The position numbers and the translations under genes are program-made. Below the pieces are notes generated by a model that worked only from the letters and a program-made list of their open reading frames with translations, was not told the origin of the DNA and made no database searches. Source: Trichormus variabilis 0441 (GTDB taxonomy: Bacteria > Cyanobacteriota > Cyanobacteriia > Cyanobacteriales > Nostocaceae). From it: a DNA stretch of 64,000 nucleotides. Within the stretch, counting starts at the first letter, position 1; each line of letters begins with the position of its first letter. This document shows positions 8,839 to 17,636 of this stretch, piece after piece. The stretch lies in contig NZ_CP047242.1 in the NCBI RefSeq assembly GCF_009856605.1, forward strand, positions 4,222,001-4,286,000, written 5' to 3'.

Positions 8839-9168
8839 TTAGTAGCTTCCAAAGTATTCAAATAATTGATCAGGATTGTCTAGCCAAGCAGGAGTGTAAA
8901 TTTCTGCTAGTTTTATCCCGTATTCTTGCTCATCCTCTACATCCATTCCTTGAAAGCTTACATATTCGTCCTCGCTGAGAATGTACGCCGCAAAATCCCG
9001 ATTTTCAAAACCGTACAATTTACCTCCCTCCTCAAAGCAAGAGTCAGCCGTAGCATCATCAAACACCCGAAGCCTTGCCCAAGTTAATTTATTTGGTAAA
9101 TCACACTCATACAGCCACCATTCAATAGCAACAATGTGTTTACTCCAGTAAAACTCTTCTTTGGTCAC
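8839..9168 (-). CDS. Hypothetical protein
   Basis: 109 aa, acidic and aromatic-rich (EEFYWSKHIVAIEWWLYEC, TPAWLDNPDQLFEYFGSY), with no signal peptide or membrane span. The family is not recognised. The composition resembles small cytosolic proteins of the immunity or SMI1/KNR4-like size class, but no motif confirms this. It lies in a patch of small and broken genes. Confidence 0.5.
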   Translation of the reverse strand: MTKEEFYWSKHIVAIEWWLYECDLPNKLTWARLRVFDDATADSCFEEGGKLYGFENRDFAAYILSEDEYVSFQGMDVEDEQEYGIKLAEIYTPAWLDNPDQLFEYFGSY

Positions 9169-9486
9169 AATATTTGAAGCTTATTAAACTTTAAATTTAG
9201 TAAAAAAGATTTTAATGTGCTGAACAACATAATCAACAAACGCGATCGCACTCCTTGAGCTACGACATCGTAGGGAAGTTGCGCCGCATTGGCTCTTAGA
9301 AGCCTTATAAATAAAGTTTTATAGGAAAATAATCAAATTTTTCTTAACTCAGTTTCTTACTTGCAGCTAATCAAATAGAAAATTAGCTATATTTTCACAG
9401 CAACGCATAGTTTTAAATCTATATAAATGACACTTTAATATTTAATTGGCATCTGGGTGCAATACCGTATTCAATTAACAAATAAA
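9169..9486. other. Gene-free spacer
   Basis: 318 AT-rich bases with one HIP1 site (GCGATCGC) near 9242. I see no convincing gene, hairpin or promoter. Confidence 0.5.
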
Positions 9487-9990
9487 CTATTCATACCAGT
9501 CGGGGCCTTTGAAGAAGTCCCCATCTGCCCAAAAGGTTTTACAGACCAAAGAACCTTGGCCGGGACTACTGAAATTTTGGGCAGCCCTGAAGTCGGCTGC
9601 AATCACAATAGCATCATCCATTTCTACTCCACACAAGTCAGCCGCAGTAAAATCAGTACCACTCAAAATAGTTTCGTTAAGGTTGGCATCTCTGAAGTTA
9701 GTCCCTATACAATCTGCACCACTTAGGTCAGCCCCAGACAAATTAGCACCTTCAAGATTAGCAGCAGTCAGGTTAGCACAGAGTAGCCTAGCTCCACTCA
9801 AATCAGCATTGCTCAGGTTGGTGCCACTCAAATCAACTCTAATCAAATCAGCTTCACTCAAATCAATAGAGCGCAAATCTTCTCCATCCAGCGTCGAGGA
9901 GCTAAATATAATTCCCGAAAAATTTCTTTCTCCAGCTGCGTATCTTTTGAGCAATTTTTCGCTGTTAAGTCTTTCTCTTCTATCTGCCAT
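9487..9990 (-). CDS. Pentapeptide repeat protein
   Basis: 167 aa. From about residue 35 to 140 the chain follows the A(D/N)Lxx rule (LSEADLIRVDLSGTNLSNAD and so on, then LSGADCIGTNFRDANLN), about 20 consecutive repeats predicted to form a right-handed quadrilateral beta-helix. There is no signal peptide, so it is probably cytosolic. Such proteins are common in cyanobacteria and mostly of unknown role. The ends are non-repetitive; the C-terminus is Phe/Trp-rich (FWADGDFFKGPDWYE). Confidence 0.85.
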   Translation of the reverse strand: MADRRERLNSEKLLKRYAAGERNFSGIIFSSSTLDGEDLRSIDLSEADLIRVDLSGTNLSNADLSGARLLCANLTAANLEGANLSGADLSGADCIGTNFRDANLNETILSGTDFTAADLCGVEMDDAIVIAADFRAAQNFSSPGQGSLVCKTFWADGDFFKGPDWYE

Positions 9991-10158
9991 AAACTAATTC
10001 AATCATTCCTAAATTTAAAACACTATCTTTACTGTTTTGTTGACACAGCAATTAAGCATTAATATACCCAAAGAATTTACAGCGTCTTCTTTCCAAGAAA
10101 AAAGAACTCGTTGCGACTCATGCAATCGCGGCAACAAGTTCGGTCTACTGAGCGTGGC

Positions 10159-10485
10159 TCACAAACTAAAACCACGCTCCTGCTGTCTTTTGTTTTGTTG
10201 CTCATTCAACAGATGAGCTTCTAGTTCCTGACTCCAATCAGGATTATGGGTTTTGAGCCTTTGACCCTGTGGCAACAGTTCCAATACTGCACTAGCTGTT
10301 TTATTCCCCTGCTCATCATTATTGAATGCTACGACCACCCTATTGAAACTCTTGAGAAATGCCATAGGTAGGTTATTCGGGTCATCAGCTACTATAAACG
10401 TGGTTCTAGTTGGTGGTAGCCCTTTGAAACTGATGTGCAGCCCATCCTCTTCTACGCCTGACTTCAGATTCCAACGCCTCAACAA
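10159..10485 (-). pseudogene. Toprim/DUF3991-type protein, C-terminal fragment
   Basis: The stretch TTFIVADDPNNLPMAFLKSF...VVVAFNNDEQGNKTASAVLELLP resembles the end of a Toprim/DUF3991 protein of plasmid-primase type. The N-terminal part (zinc finger, DUF3991 domain) is missing. The first 20 or so codons overlap, in another frame, the 3' end of the upstream ribbon-helix-helix gene, so only the part from about residue 20 is family sequence. Best read as a deletion remnant. Confidence 0.6.
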
Positions 10486-10579
10486 CTAAGTCATTAAAAG
10501 ATTCGTTGCTTCCCTTCAGTTTTCTGGCTTTGGTAAGTAGTTCAGTAGGAAAGCGGATGGTTAAAGCTTCACGTTCCAT
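10406..10579 (-). CDS. Ribbon-helix-helix (Arc/antitoxin-like) protein
   Basis: 57 aa from ATG at 10579; an upstream in-frame TTG would add 6 residues. EALTIRFPTELLTKARKL is the strand plus first helix and ESFNDLVVEALESEVRRR the second helix of an RHH fold. The family continues RRGWAAHQ, after which the frame becomes unrelated (FQRATTN) and stops. The gene therefore appears clipped just where the Toprim fragment begins. Possibly functional as a short DNA-binding protein. Confidence 0.5.
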   Translation of the reverse strand: MEREALTIRFPTELLTKARKLKGSNESFNDLVVEALESEVRRRRGWAAHQFQRATTN

Positions 10580-10731
10580 ACAGTTTATTGTAACCAAATA
10601 ATGGTATCACCTATCATAACTACTCCATCTCACGAAAAAGCTGCATTTTTTTCGGTACGGTTGCAATTTATTACAACGATCTGAGAAAATGAGAAAAATA
10701 TGAAAAACATCTAGTAATAAATCTACTGCCT

Positions 10732-11148
10732 GTGAAAATCGACTCTGCACCTGTCACCCTTGCCGGCGTAAATCCGACTATCAGCCAGCCAGAAATAGAA
10801 GAAAGTACTCAGTCCCATCTGGCTACTGCAATTATTGAGCCAGTTGAGGATAGTCCTAAAAAGCAGGAACCAGCTTTGGCTGTATTTGCTACTACCTTTG
10901 TGACTATTTTTCTGGCAGAAATTGGCGATAAAACCCAGTTATCGACTCTATTGATGAGTGCAGAGTCTCATTCACCTTGGGTAGTATTTCTCGGTTCGGG
11001 AGCAGCATTAATTACCACAAGTTTGTTAGGTGTCCTCCTGGGTAGTTGGGTTTCTAAACGCTTCAGCCCTAAAACCTTGGATAAATCAGCCGGAATCATG
11101 CTGCTATTTATCTCCCTCACTTTGTTTTGGGATATCTTTCACGGATAA
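10732..11148 (+). CDS. GDT1/UPF0016 (TMEM165) family half-transporter, first subunit
   Basis: 138 aa, GTG start. About 50 N-terminal polar residues precede one family domain: helix, EIGDKTQLSTLLMS signature, then two further helices (WVVFLGSGAALITTSLLGVLLG, AGIMLLFISLTLFWDIF). Full-length GDT1 transporters (Mn/Ca/H exchangers) have two such domains. Here each is a separate gene, 20 bases apart, implying a heteromeric carrier. In heterocystous cyanobacteria such split pairs have been reported as manganese exporters. Probably thylakoid or plasma membrane. Confidence 0.88.
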   Translation: MKIDSAPVTLAGVNPTISQPEIEESTQSHLATAIIEPVEDSPKKQEPALAVFATTFVTIFLAEIGDKTQLSTLLMSAESHSPWVVFLGSGAALITTSLLGVLLGSWVSKRFSPKTLDKSAGIMLLFISLTLFWDIFHG

Positions 11149-11168
11149 TATAAAAACTTCTAAATATT

Positions 11169-11471
11169 ATGGATTGGCATCTTTTAGGACTCAGTTTTAT
11201 TACGGTTTTGTTGTCAGAATTAGGTGACAAAAGCCAACTAGCAGCGATCGCTCTTTCTGGTCGTGGTCAGTCTGTAAAGGCTGTGTTTTTCGGCACTGCT
11301 AGCGCACTCCTGTTAACTAGTTTATTAGGCGCGTTAGCAGGCGGCGCAGTGTCAGAATTATTACCTACAAGAATATTAAAAGCGATCGCGGCTGTAGGAT
11401 TCGCCATTCTCGCTGCCCGACTGTTGTTTTTTAATAATGAAGAAACATCAGATTCTGAACAGACACTATAG
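11169..11471 (+). CDS. GDT1/UPF0016 family half-transporter, second subunit
   Basis: 100 aa, three predicted helices with the signature SELGDKSQLAAIAL at residues 17-30, the second half of a GDT1-type exchanger. The acidic E-x-G-D motif from this protein should pair with that of the upstream gene to form the cation site. The two genes are co-directional and almost certainly co-transcribed. The C-terminus is short and hydrophilic (NNEETSDSEQTL). Confidence 0.9.
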   Translation: MDWHLLGLSFITVLLSELGDKSQLAAIALSGRGQSVKAVFFGTASALLLTSLLGALAGGAVSELLPTRILKAIAAVGFAILAARLLFFNNEETSDSEQTL

Positions 11472-11531
11472 TTTTTACGATCAAGGGATTTTGGTAACTG
11501 GTAATTTAGGCTATACAGTTTGTTTGCGAAG

Positions 11532-12770
11532 TTAAATTGGTAGTTGTAAAACTAATACATCTTCCTCTGATGCAATGAATGTTTCACCTACTGTTAAAAC
11601 AGCTATGGCGTTAGTTTGAGCTAGATTCATCAAATTACCAGAACTATGACTGCCGCCAGCTTTGTGAAACTCGTATAATCCATCAATTAGGTGCAGACTT
11701 CCCCAAATATAAGTTTCACGCTTACCGTCTGAGCGTAACTCATCATGCGATCGCACTTTTACAAAAATCGGTTCCCAACCTTGAGTTAATCCCCCTAACT
11801 TCCGAATTACTGGTTGGACAAATCGCCAAAATGTTACCATAACAGCCGCCGGGTTTCCTGGTAAACCGAAGTAGATGGGGGCTGGAGGTGTGGGAAAGGT
11901 GGCGACGGTGAGGGGTTTACCTGGGCGCATTTCCACAGAACGGATGTGAATTTTAGCGCCTAAGGAAGCTAGAATTTTCTCAACGTAGTCATAATCACCT
12001 ACGGAAACGCCGCCGGAGGAAATGACTATATCGGCGTTAGCTATGGCTTTGGTGATGGTTTCTTCCAGGGCTGTTGGGTTGTCTTTGACAATGCCGAATA
12101 ATATAGGTTCTGCACCACTTTGCTTGACTAAAGCTGCTAGGGCATACTGATTGGAATCGACAATTTGTCCTGGTTGTAAAGGCTTGTCAGAGGTAACTAA
12201 TTCATCCCCAGTGGAAAAAATTGCTACACGAGGACGGCGGTAAACTTTTATCTGTGGGCATTGAGAAGCCGCTAATATAGCAATTTCGGCTGCATTTAAT
12301 TGAATATTGGTTGGTAATAATTGTGTCCCGGCTTGGTGATAAGCTGCTTTGAGTCTGACGAATTCTCTTGGTTTTGGTGTTGTGAGGATAAACACGCGGT
12401 TATTCTCTGGGCGTGTCTTCTCTTGCATAACTACAGTATCCCCGCCACTAGGCATAACTGCGCCAGTAAAGATTCGGGCGGCTTGTCCTGGTTTTAGGGT
12501 GAATTTGGGTTGATAGCCTGCGGGAATTTCTGCAACAACTTCTAGGCTAACTGGCTGTTCGGCATTTGAGTTTTGTACATCTTCATAACGTACCGCGTAG
12601 CCATCCATCGCTGAATTGTCCCAATGAGGAAAATCTAGGGGGCTATTTACAGGCGTTGCCAAAATGCGCCCATTTGCTGCCCATAAATTGACAATTTCTG
12701 TGTCTTGTTGACTATCTAGGGTTGGTACTAGATTGAAAATAATATCTGCTGCATCCCTGACTGATGGCAT
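11532..12770 (-). CDS. moeA: Molybdopterin molybdenumtransferase MoeA
   Basis: 412 aa. MoeA inserts molybdate into adenylated molybdopterin to give Moco, needed for example by nitrate reductase. Motifs are the N-terminal DFPHWDNSAMDGYAVR, GEL-type substrate segment STGDELV, SSGGVSVGDYDYV (MoCF/MogA-like domain) and GLPGNPAAVMVTFWRFV, with a C-terminal beta-barrel domain. Length is normal. It is the last of three leftward genes (sat, caspase-like, moeA). A dispersed repeat occupies the 129 bases before its start. Confidence 0.95.
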   Translation of the reverse strand: MPSVRDAADIIFNLVPTLDSQQDTEIVNLWAANGRILATPVNSPLDFPHWDNSAMDGYAVRYEDVQNSNAEQPVSLEVVAEIPAGYQPKFTLKPGQAARIFTGAVMPSGGDTVVMQEKTRPENNRVFILTTPKPREFVRLKAAYHQAGTQLLPTNIQLNAAEIAILAASQCPQIKVYRRPRVAIFSTGDELVTSDKPLQPGQIVDSNQYALAALVKQSGAEPILFGIVKDNPTALEETITKAIANADIVISSGGVSVGDYDYVEKILASLGAKIHIRSVEMRPGKPLTVATFPTPPAPIYFGLPGNPAAVMVTFWRFVQPVIRKLGGLTQGWEPIFVKVRSHDELRSDGKRETYIWGSLHLIDGLYEFHKAGGSHSSGNLMNLAQTNAIAVLTVGETFIASEEDVLVLQLPI

Positions 12771-12802
12771 GGGGTGTAGGGGTGTGGGGTTTTTCTTAAC
12801 TT

Positions 12803-12878
12803 ATACCAATTCAATTAATGATTGCAACATATCATGGGGTGAAGACGCGATAAATCGCGTCTCTACAAATGGTTCATT
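12803..12878. repeat. Dispersed repeat, short form
   Basis: Begins ATACCAATTCAATTAATGATT and contains the palindromic core GACGCGA-TAAATCGCGTC, then TCTACAAATGGTTCATT. Longer relatives lie at 52640-52787 and, inverted, at 59014-59150. They differ by a 45-base module inserted inside the palindrome. Confidence 0.75.
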
Positions 12879-12899
12879 AATTTTGAATTTTGAATTAAT

Positions 12900-15053
12900 T
12901 TACGCTATCTGAAAACTAAAATTGAGACTTGCCCAGTTATTTATATCTAATACATAGGAATCTGTAGCTGTGGTGGTTGTTTCTGTTTTGACTGCACTAC
13001 TGTTATGTAAATCTTTTAGTAGCGCTTGTCCCACTTCTAAAGGATTGATTAATGTAGCTATCGGTTGTTGGTCGGCTGTGGAATATTTGGCATTATCTAA
13101 GATTTCTAAGGTGGCGTTAAAGGGTGCGGTGCTAAAAATCAGTTGGTGTTCGCATTCGTAAGCGGGGCCGGAAGTTACCCAGCCTGATGTTGGTGTTGTT
13201 TGCGGTAGAGTTACGGTTTCGTTTGGGGCAATAACTACTTGTTTAAGTTGGGGTTGATTTTCTGGATTGTTGGGTTCTTGGGGGGTTTGCCAAGGATAAA
13301 AAGCGATCGCAGTGCGATTGTTCTTTAATCCCAATAGCATAAAATATATGGGGCGATCGCTTAAGTTTTGGATGCGGTATTGTATCCGGCTACCAATAGG
13401 GATGATGGGAATTGGTAGTGGGGGGTTGGGAGTGGGGAGTGATTTTTTTGTAGCGGTTTCAGTAGTGATTGTCCTTGTGGTTTCTCTTTGCAGTACTGCC
13501 TGTGACGATATGCTATTAACAACCTCTAAGTTTACCTTGACGGGCAATCGGGAAGAACCTTGATTTTCTGTCAGTCGCCATAATTTAGCTGCCAGAAGAG
13601 TGGATAATTTTGATGATAATCGCTGGGCTGCTACTTTCACAGCTTCCCCAACTCCCCCATCTGTATTGGGAATTAGTTCACCATCCAAAGTAAACAGACC
13701 GTAGCGGCTGGGGGTTTGTGGCAGTTTCCCAAACAAATAATCGGCTGGTTGTTCTCCTGCAACTACAGTGGAAATATGACCAACACTAGCAAAGGCGCTG
13801 GTAGCATCTACTCGCTCAATTCTTTCTAGTTTAGTATCTAAGGCTAATATCAAATTAAGATTGCGGGGCAATACGCGTACAGTCTCTTGAATAAGTTGTC
13901 CTACTTGTAGGGGAAGCGTCTCTGCAAATTTAGAGACTTGGGCTTTAGCTGTTAATCCCATAAGAGATCGCAATGTTAATTGCTCTCCAGTTGTTAGAGT
14001 AAATTTAGAATTAGCACCGTAATTTTCTAAAACTTGTGCAGGTAATCCACCTAGCCATACTTGCACTGTCTTTCCATCTTCTTCTATGGACAGAATCACT
14101 CCCTCTGCACCAGCATGGCTATCTAATAGTAAATTTTCAACAGTTACCACTCCCAGTTGATTTTTCTTCTTAGTTAATAACTTTGGTTGCTGTTTACTTC
14201 CCAATTGGTGGATAGAACTTGCCGCATGGGAGAGACTGACTCTAATTGTTGTTGCTGGTGTTGACTGCCAAAGTTGTCTTGTTAAAGCGTAAGTGAATAA
14301 ACCTGCATTAAACCCAGACATTAATATTTCCCTAGCCGACTGCTGGGGGTCTGATGTAGCGGATAGGATAACAGCCGGGCTAAATTCAGGATTTTGGGGT
14401 TTGATTTGTCGGCGGAAATCGAGTTCTGCTGCTGTTAACCGCGTTCCAGGTGACTCTTGACGGGCGCGGATTTTTAAACCTGCTGGCTGGTTGATAGCAG
14501 GAACAGTGTAGCTGGTATCCAGCACTGCTATGACACGATCTGTAGGGAGCGATCGCAACAATAATAATAATGTATCTTCTAATAAATAATTAGCTATCTG
14601 AGAATCCTGTGCTTCTTGATTTTCATCAGTTGTCACTAAAGCATTTTGTAGCGTATCCGATTCCACTGGTAACTGAGTACCGTAGCCACTAAAGTGAAAA
14701 ACCACAACATCGCCTGGTTTAGCTTGCTTGACCAAGTGATCTAAAAAAGCTGCTTCAATAAATTCTCTACTCGCTTGTTCCTCAGTTAACGTCAAAATAT
14801 CAGTAGCTTGAAAGCCAAACCGATGGACTAAAAGTTCTTTTTGTAGTTCCACATCGGTCAGACAACCACTCAGTGAAGAACTTTTCCGATATTGATTGAT
14901 ACCAATTAATAATGCTAACTTTCGCGGTGTAGGTTGTGCTAAGGCTTGATAATAGTGATTATTCATCGTTAACCACTCAGTTTCAGCCACACCCAACACC
15001 GCCAGTATTGAGCCAATCCGTTGTACAAAAGTCCGACGTTTCATAAAAACCAT
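12900..15053 (-). CDS. Caspase-family (orthocaspase) protein with Tyr/Ser pseudo-dyad
   Basis: 717 aa, or 714 from the internal MKRRTF. The N-terminus has a twin-arginine-like signal (KRRTFVQRIG plus a hydrophobic stretch to residue 22), suggesting Tat export. Residues 44-190 are a C14 peptidase fold (RKLALLIGINQY, GCLTDVELQKELL). The catalytic His of the usual SGHGTQ is Tyr124 (SGYGTQ) and the Cys of the usual DSCHS is Ser181 (DTSYT). It is therefore probably not a cysteine protease; similar Tyr/Ser variants are known among cyanobacterial orthocaspases. The remaining about 500 residues hold a long region with Pro linkers and a DUF4384-like C-terminal half. It lies between sat and moeA, same strand. 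Confidence 0.85.
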   Translation of the reverse strand: MVFMKRRTFVQRIGSILAVLGVAETEWLTMNNHYYQALAQPTPRKLALLIGINQYRKSSSLSGCLTDVELQKELLVHRFGFQATDILTLTEEQASREFIEAAFLDHLVKQAKPGDVVVFHFSGYGTQLPVESDTLQNALVTTDENQEAQDSQIANYLLEDTLLLLLRSLPTDRVIAVLDTSYTVPAINQPAGLKIRARQESPGTRLTAAELDFRRQIKPQNPEFSPAVILSATSDPQQSAREILMSGFNAGLFTYALTRQLWQSTPATTIRVSLSHAASSIHQLGSKQQPKLLTKKKNQLGVVTVENLLLDSHAGAEGVILSIEEDGKTVQVWLGGLPAQVLENYGANSKFTLTTGEQLTLRSLMGLTAKAQVSKFAETLPLQVGQLIQETVRVLPRNLNLILALDTKLERIERVDATSAFASVGHISTVVAGEQPADYLFGKLPQTPSRYGLFTLDGELIPNTDGGVGEAVKVAAQRLSSKLSTLLAAKLWRLTENQGSSRLPVKVNLEVVNSISSQAVLQRETTRTITTETATKKSLPTPNPPLPIPIIPIGSRIQYRIQNLSDRPIYFMLLGLKNNRTAIAFYPWQTPQEPNNPENQPQLKQVVIAPNETVTLPQTTPTSGWVTSGPAYECEHQLIFSTAPFNATLEILDNAKYSTADQQPIATLINPLEVGQALLKDLHNSSAVKTETTTTATDSYVLDINNWASLNFSFQIA

Positions 15054-15159
15054 CAGTCCTCAGCTCGTCAGCTAACAGCTTATAGGGCTGAGGACTGGGG
15101 TGTAAACATAATTTGCCTAGAATCATTTTGGGGCAGGGGGCAGAAGACAGACCAGATGA

Positions 15160-15205
15160 GTAACTAATTCCCAATCCCCAATCCCCAATCCCCAGTCCCT
15201 AACTC
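15160..15205. repeat. CCCAATCCCCAATCCCC repeat tract
   Basis: Direct repeat of TCCCCAA/TCCCCAG heptamers just 3' of sat. The same unit occurs inside recJ (6495-6533) and near 57490-57565. Confidence 0.6.
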
Positions 15206-16390
15206 CTAAGCCAACACCTGAACTCGCATAGCCCGCGCCAATTCGGCTGCTACTTCAGGACGAGAAAATTCTGGTGGTGGTAATTCACCGCGACGCAGCA
15301 TTTCTCTAACTTTAGTTCCCGATAGGTGAACTCGTTCTTCTGGTCTACTGGGGCTGGTTTTGGTGGTAGCCATTTGTTTGGTGCGGGTGCAGTAGAAGGC
15401 GTGTTCAAATTTCATTGGCACAATGCCTAACTCACCAGGCTCAAACTCATCGAAGATATATTGAGCATCATAGGTTCCGTAGTAGTCACCAACTCCCGCG
15501 TGATCTCGCCCGACAATAAAGTGGGTACAGCCGTAGTTTTTACGAACTAAAGCATGGAAAATTGCTTCGCGGGGACCAGCGTAACGCATAGCGGCGGGAT
15601 TAATTGCCAATATCACCCTATCTTCGGGGTAATAATGTTCCAGCAAAATTTCATAACAGCGCATCCGCACATCAGCTGCAATATCATCTTCTTTAGTTGC
15701 GCCTACCAAGGGATGTAAAAATAAACCGTCCACGGTTTCTAAGGCACACTTTTGAATGTATTCATGGGCGCGGTGAATGGGATTACGGGTTTGAAAGCCG
15801 ACTATGGTTTTCCAACCCTTGTCTCTAAACATTTGCCGTGAAGCAACTGGGTCAATTTGATAATCAGGGAATAGAGGATGAGAACTGCGTTCCAGTAGCC
15901 ATATATCACCTGCCAGATTCACAGCGCCTTGGTTATAAAGCACTTGCACCCCTGGGTGTTTGGCATCATCTGTGCGGTAGACGTTGATGGCTTCACGGGT
16001 TTTATCGTAGCGATATTTTTGCGTGAGTTGCAAAACCCCAATGTAGTCACCTGCGGGATTATCCAGGCGAACTAAGCCACCTTCCTGTAAAGAGGAAGCC
16101 ACTTCTTCGCTGACCGATAATGTAATTGGTATCGACCATACAAGACCGTTAGCCAAGCGCATTTCCGAAACCACGCGATCGTAGTCTTCTTGGTTCATAA
16201 AACCAGTCAGTGGGCTAAAACCACCAATCGCAATCATTTCTAAATCGGAAACTGCCCGTTCGTCAAGTTGTACGCGGGGCAGAAACTCAGCTTTGGAAAC
16301 AAACTCTTCTCTTTGTGCTGGTGTGGCTACGCGATTAACCAACTGTCCACCGTGCGCGGCAATAGCCTCTGGATGCTGACTCAACTTCAA
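15206..16390 (-). CDS. sat: Sulfate adenylyltransferase (ATP sulfurylase)
   Basis: 394 aa. Makes adenosine 5'-phosphosulfate from ATP and sulfate, the first step of sulfate assimilation, in the cytosol. Motifs: [12 protein letters not shown] (nucleotide-binding HxxH type), [12 protein letters not shown], and [15 protein letters not shown] near the C-terminus. The homo-oligomeric Sat type without an APS-kinase domain, of normal length. First gene of a leftward set with the orthocaspase and moeA; the 152-base gap suggests loose coupling. Confidence 0.96.
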   Translation of the reverse strand: MKLSQHPEAIAAHGGQLVNRVATPAQREEFVSKAEFLPRVQLDERAVSDLEMIAIGGFSPLTGFMNQEDYDRVVSEMRLANGLVWSIPITLSVSEEVASSLQEGGLVRLDNPAGDYIGVLQLTQKYRYDKTREAINVYRTDDAKHPGVQVLYNQGAVNLAGDIWLLERSSHPLFPDYQIDPVASRQMFRDKGWKTIVGFQTRNPIHRAHEYIQKCALETVDGLFLHPLVGATKEDDIAADVRMRCYEILLEHYYPEDRVILAINPAAMRYAGPREAIFHALVRKNYGCTHFIVGRDHAGVGDYYGTYDAQYIFDEFEPGELGIVPMKFEHAFYCTRTKQMATTKTSPSRPEERVHLSGTKVREMLRRGELPPPEFSRPEVAAELARAMRVQVLA

Positions 16391-16789
16391 TCCCCTCTTA
16401 GTGATAACTACAATTGTTGCAAACTATGTACTAACTTATCAAAATGCTGGTACAGAGAAAAAAAAGTTTGGGTCTCTGGGAAATGACGGCGTGGTTTTCA
16501 ACTCGAATTGTAGTTTAAGTTTCGTTCCTAAAAGCAACCCACACAAAATCAGGTTTTTAACTCTAACTGAACCGTATTGTGCTGTGATTAGGAATTTTCT
16601 TATGTATTTTTCAGGAGTCTTACTGTTTTATTCATGGAAGAAAGTTTGTTACACCTAGAAATCTACTGTGTATTATTTTGTTAAAACAGTACGTTGTACA
16701 TAATTTATCTACTAGAAATAATTATTAAACCAGCATTATTCTACCTTAATTTTTTCGTGACTTATATTTACTCATTCCTGAGATTCATT
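16391..16789. other. AT-rich spacer between sat and the peptide cluster
   Basis: Should carry the leftward sat promoter and the upstream region of the peptide genes. Around 16565-16578 is TAACTGAACCGTATTG, one solo end of the repeat at 31778-31911. I see no gene. Confidence 0.4.
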
Positions 16790-16905
16790 CTGGATAACCG
16801 AGAATAAAAGTTTGCATTAATTACAAATGAACTAACTATTGCTTTTCAACTATTGTGTTAATCAAGCAACGAGTTGAGCAAACAAAACAGGTAATCAACT
16901 CAGAG
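16790..16905 (+). pseudogene. Relic of the small membrane-protein ORF found at 32222
   Basis: Read in the matching frame, the 3' part gives QLLC-stop-SSNELSKQNR, which lines up with ELLFKASNELNNLKET of the intact ORF at 32222-32413. Nearby DNA is almost identical (AAGCAACGAGTTGAGCAA against AAGCAACGAGTTGAACAA). Internal stops and a one-base gap show decay; the 5' half is barely recognisable. It precedes the first peptide gene, as the intact copy precedes the peptide at 32456. Confidence 0.45.
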
Positions 16906-16946
16906 CTTCCAGTCAATTTAAATTGTTAACTACGAGGTTGTCAGTT

Positions 16947-17189
16947 ATGTCTCACGAATTGTTTATTAACTTATCCGATGAACAACAAGCAGTTGTTAAA
17001 GGTGGAGAGGATACTGATTTTCAAATTGACTTCACCTTTTACGAAGCCAAGCAAAATGTGTTGAATGGTACTACAAGCTCTGGCCCTAATGGTAGTACTG
17101 CTGCTTCTAATGGTAGCTCCACTAAGGTTAAGACTGCTGGTCTAGCTTTCTTAGCTTTAGGTGCAGATGACATTTTAGATTTGCACTAA
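16947..17189 (+). CDS. Double-glycine leader peptide (CTB-type bacteriocin-like) 1
   Basis: 80 aa from ATG at 16947; GAGG lies 12-15 bases upstream and the sequence ACGAGGTTGTCAGTT before the ATG is kept in copies 2 and 3. The leader MSHELFINLSDEQQAVVKGG ends in the GG cleaved by C39 peptidases. The core begins EDTDFQID, has a Ser/Thr/Asn/Gly-rich middle (NGTTSSGPNGS..SNGSST, with three N-G-S/T sites), and ends in a hydrophobic stretch (TAGLAFLALGADDIL). It contains no cysteines, so no lanthionine or disulfide. Likely a secreted peptide; activity unknown. Confidence 0.88.
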   Translation: MSHELFINLSDEQQAVVKGGEDTDFQIDFTFYEAKQNVLNGTTSSGPNGSTAASNGSSTKVKTAGLAFLALGADDILDLH

Positions 17190-17232
17190 TCAAGCGATTA
17201 AGTTGATTCACAACATCAACTAATCAACTAAT

Positions 17233-17310
17233 ACGTGAGTTTGATCTAATTTGTACATCCAAGAAGGAATTAGCAGTTTTTGTGTGCTTAATTCCTTCTG
17301 GAACTCACGT
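17233..17310 (+). promoter_or_regulatory. Nested stem-loop in peptide spacer, copy 1
   Basis: Outer stem ACGTGAGTT (17233-17241) / AACTCACGT (17302-17310); inner stem GAAGGAATTA (17263-17272) / TAATTCCTTC (17289-17298). No T-run follows, so it is not a standard terminator. It could protect or process the polycistronic mRNA. Confidence 0.65.
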
Positions 17311-17356
17311 TACGAATAAGCAAACTAAGTCCATTAAAACTACGAGGTTGTCAGTT

Positions 17357-17593
17357 ATGTCTCACGAATTGTTTATTAACTTATCCGACGAACAGCAAGC
17401 ATTTGTAGCTGGCGGTGTTGATTTTCAACTTGATGCTACCTTTTATAAAGCACAGCAAAATATATTAAACGGTAATACAAGTTCTGGTCCTGGCGGAAGC
17501 ACTGCTGCTTCTAATGGTAGCTCCACCGATGTGAAGACTGCTGGTATAGCCTTCCTAGCTTTGGGTGCAGACGAGGTTTTAAGCATTGCTTAA
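17357..17593 (+). CDS. Double-glycine leader peptide (CTB-type bacteriocin-like) 2
   Basis: 78 aa, start ATG at 17357 with the same upstream GAGGTTGTCAGTT as peptide 1. Leader ends DEQQAFVAGG; core VDFQLDATFYKAQQN, then a Gly/Ser/Thr/Asn-rich middle (NTSSGPGGSTAASNGSST) and a hydrophobic tail (GIAFLALGADEVL). The leader's first 16 residues are identical to peptide 1, while the core differs at several sites. Confidence 0.88.
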   Translation: MSHELFINLSDEQQAFVAGGVDFQLDATFYKAQQNILNGNTSSGPGGSTAASNGSSTDVKTAGIAFLALGADEVLSIA

Positions 17594-17636
17594 TCCAGCG
17601 ATTAAGTTGATTCACAACATCAACTAATCAACTAAT

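Noticed and set aside
9509..9997. Long open frame on the plus strand opposite the pentapeptide protein
   Set aside because: It is a mirror of the repetitive A(D/N)LxxA codons: its product is low-complexity Ser/Leu/Ala/Lys and matches no family.
12970..13563. Plus-strand frames opposite the orthocaspase
   Set aside because: They sit inside a continuous 717-codon gene and have no domain or ribosome site.
16268..16658. Two plus-strand frames (72 and 85 codons) over the sat start and spacer
   Set aside because: They overlap the sat N-terminus or AT-rich spacer, lack ribosome sites and show no recognisable domain.
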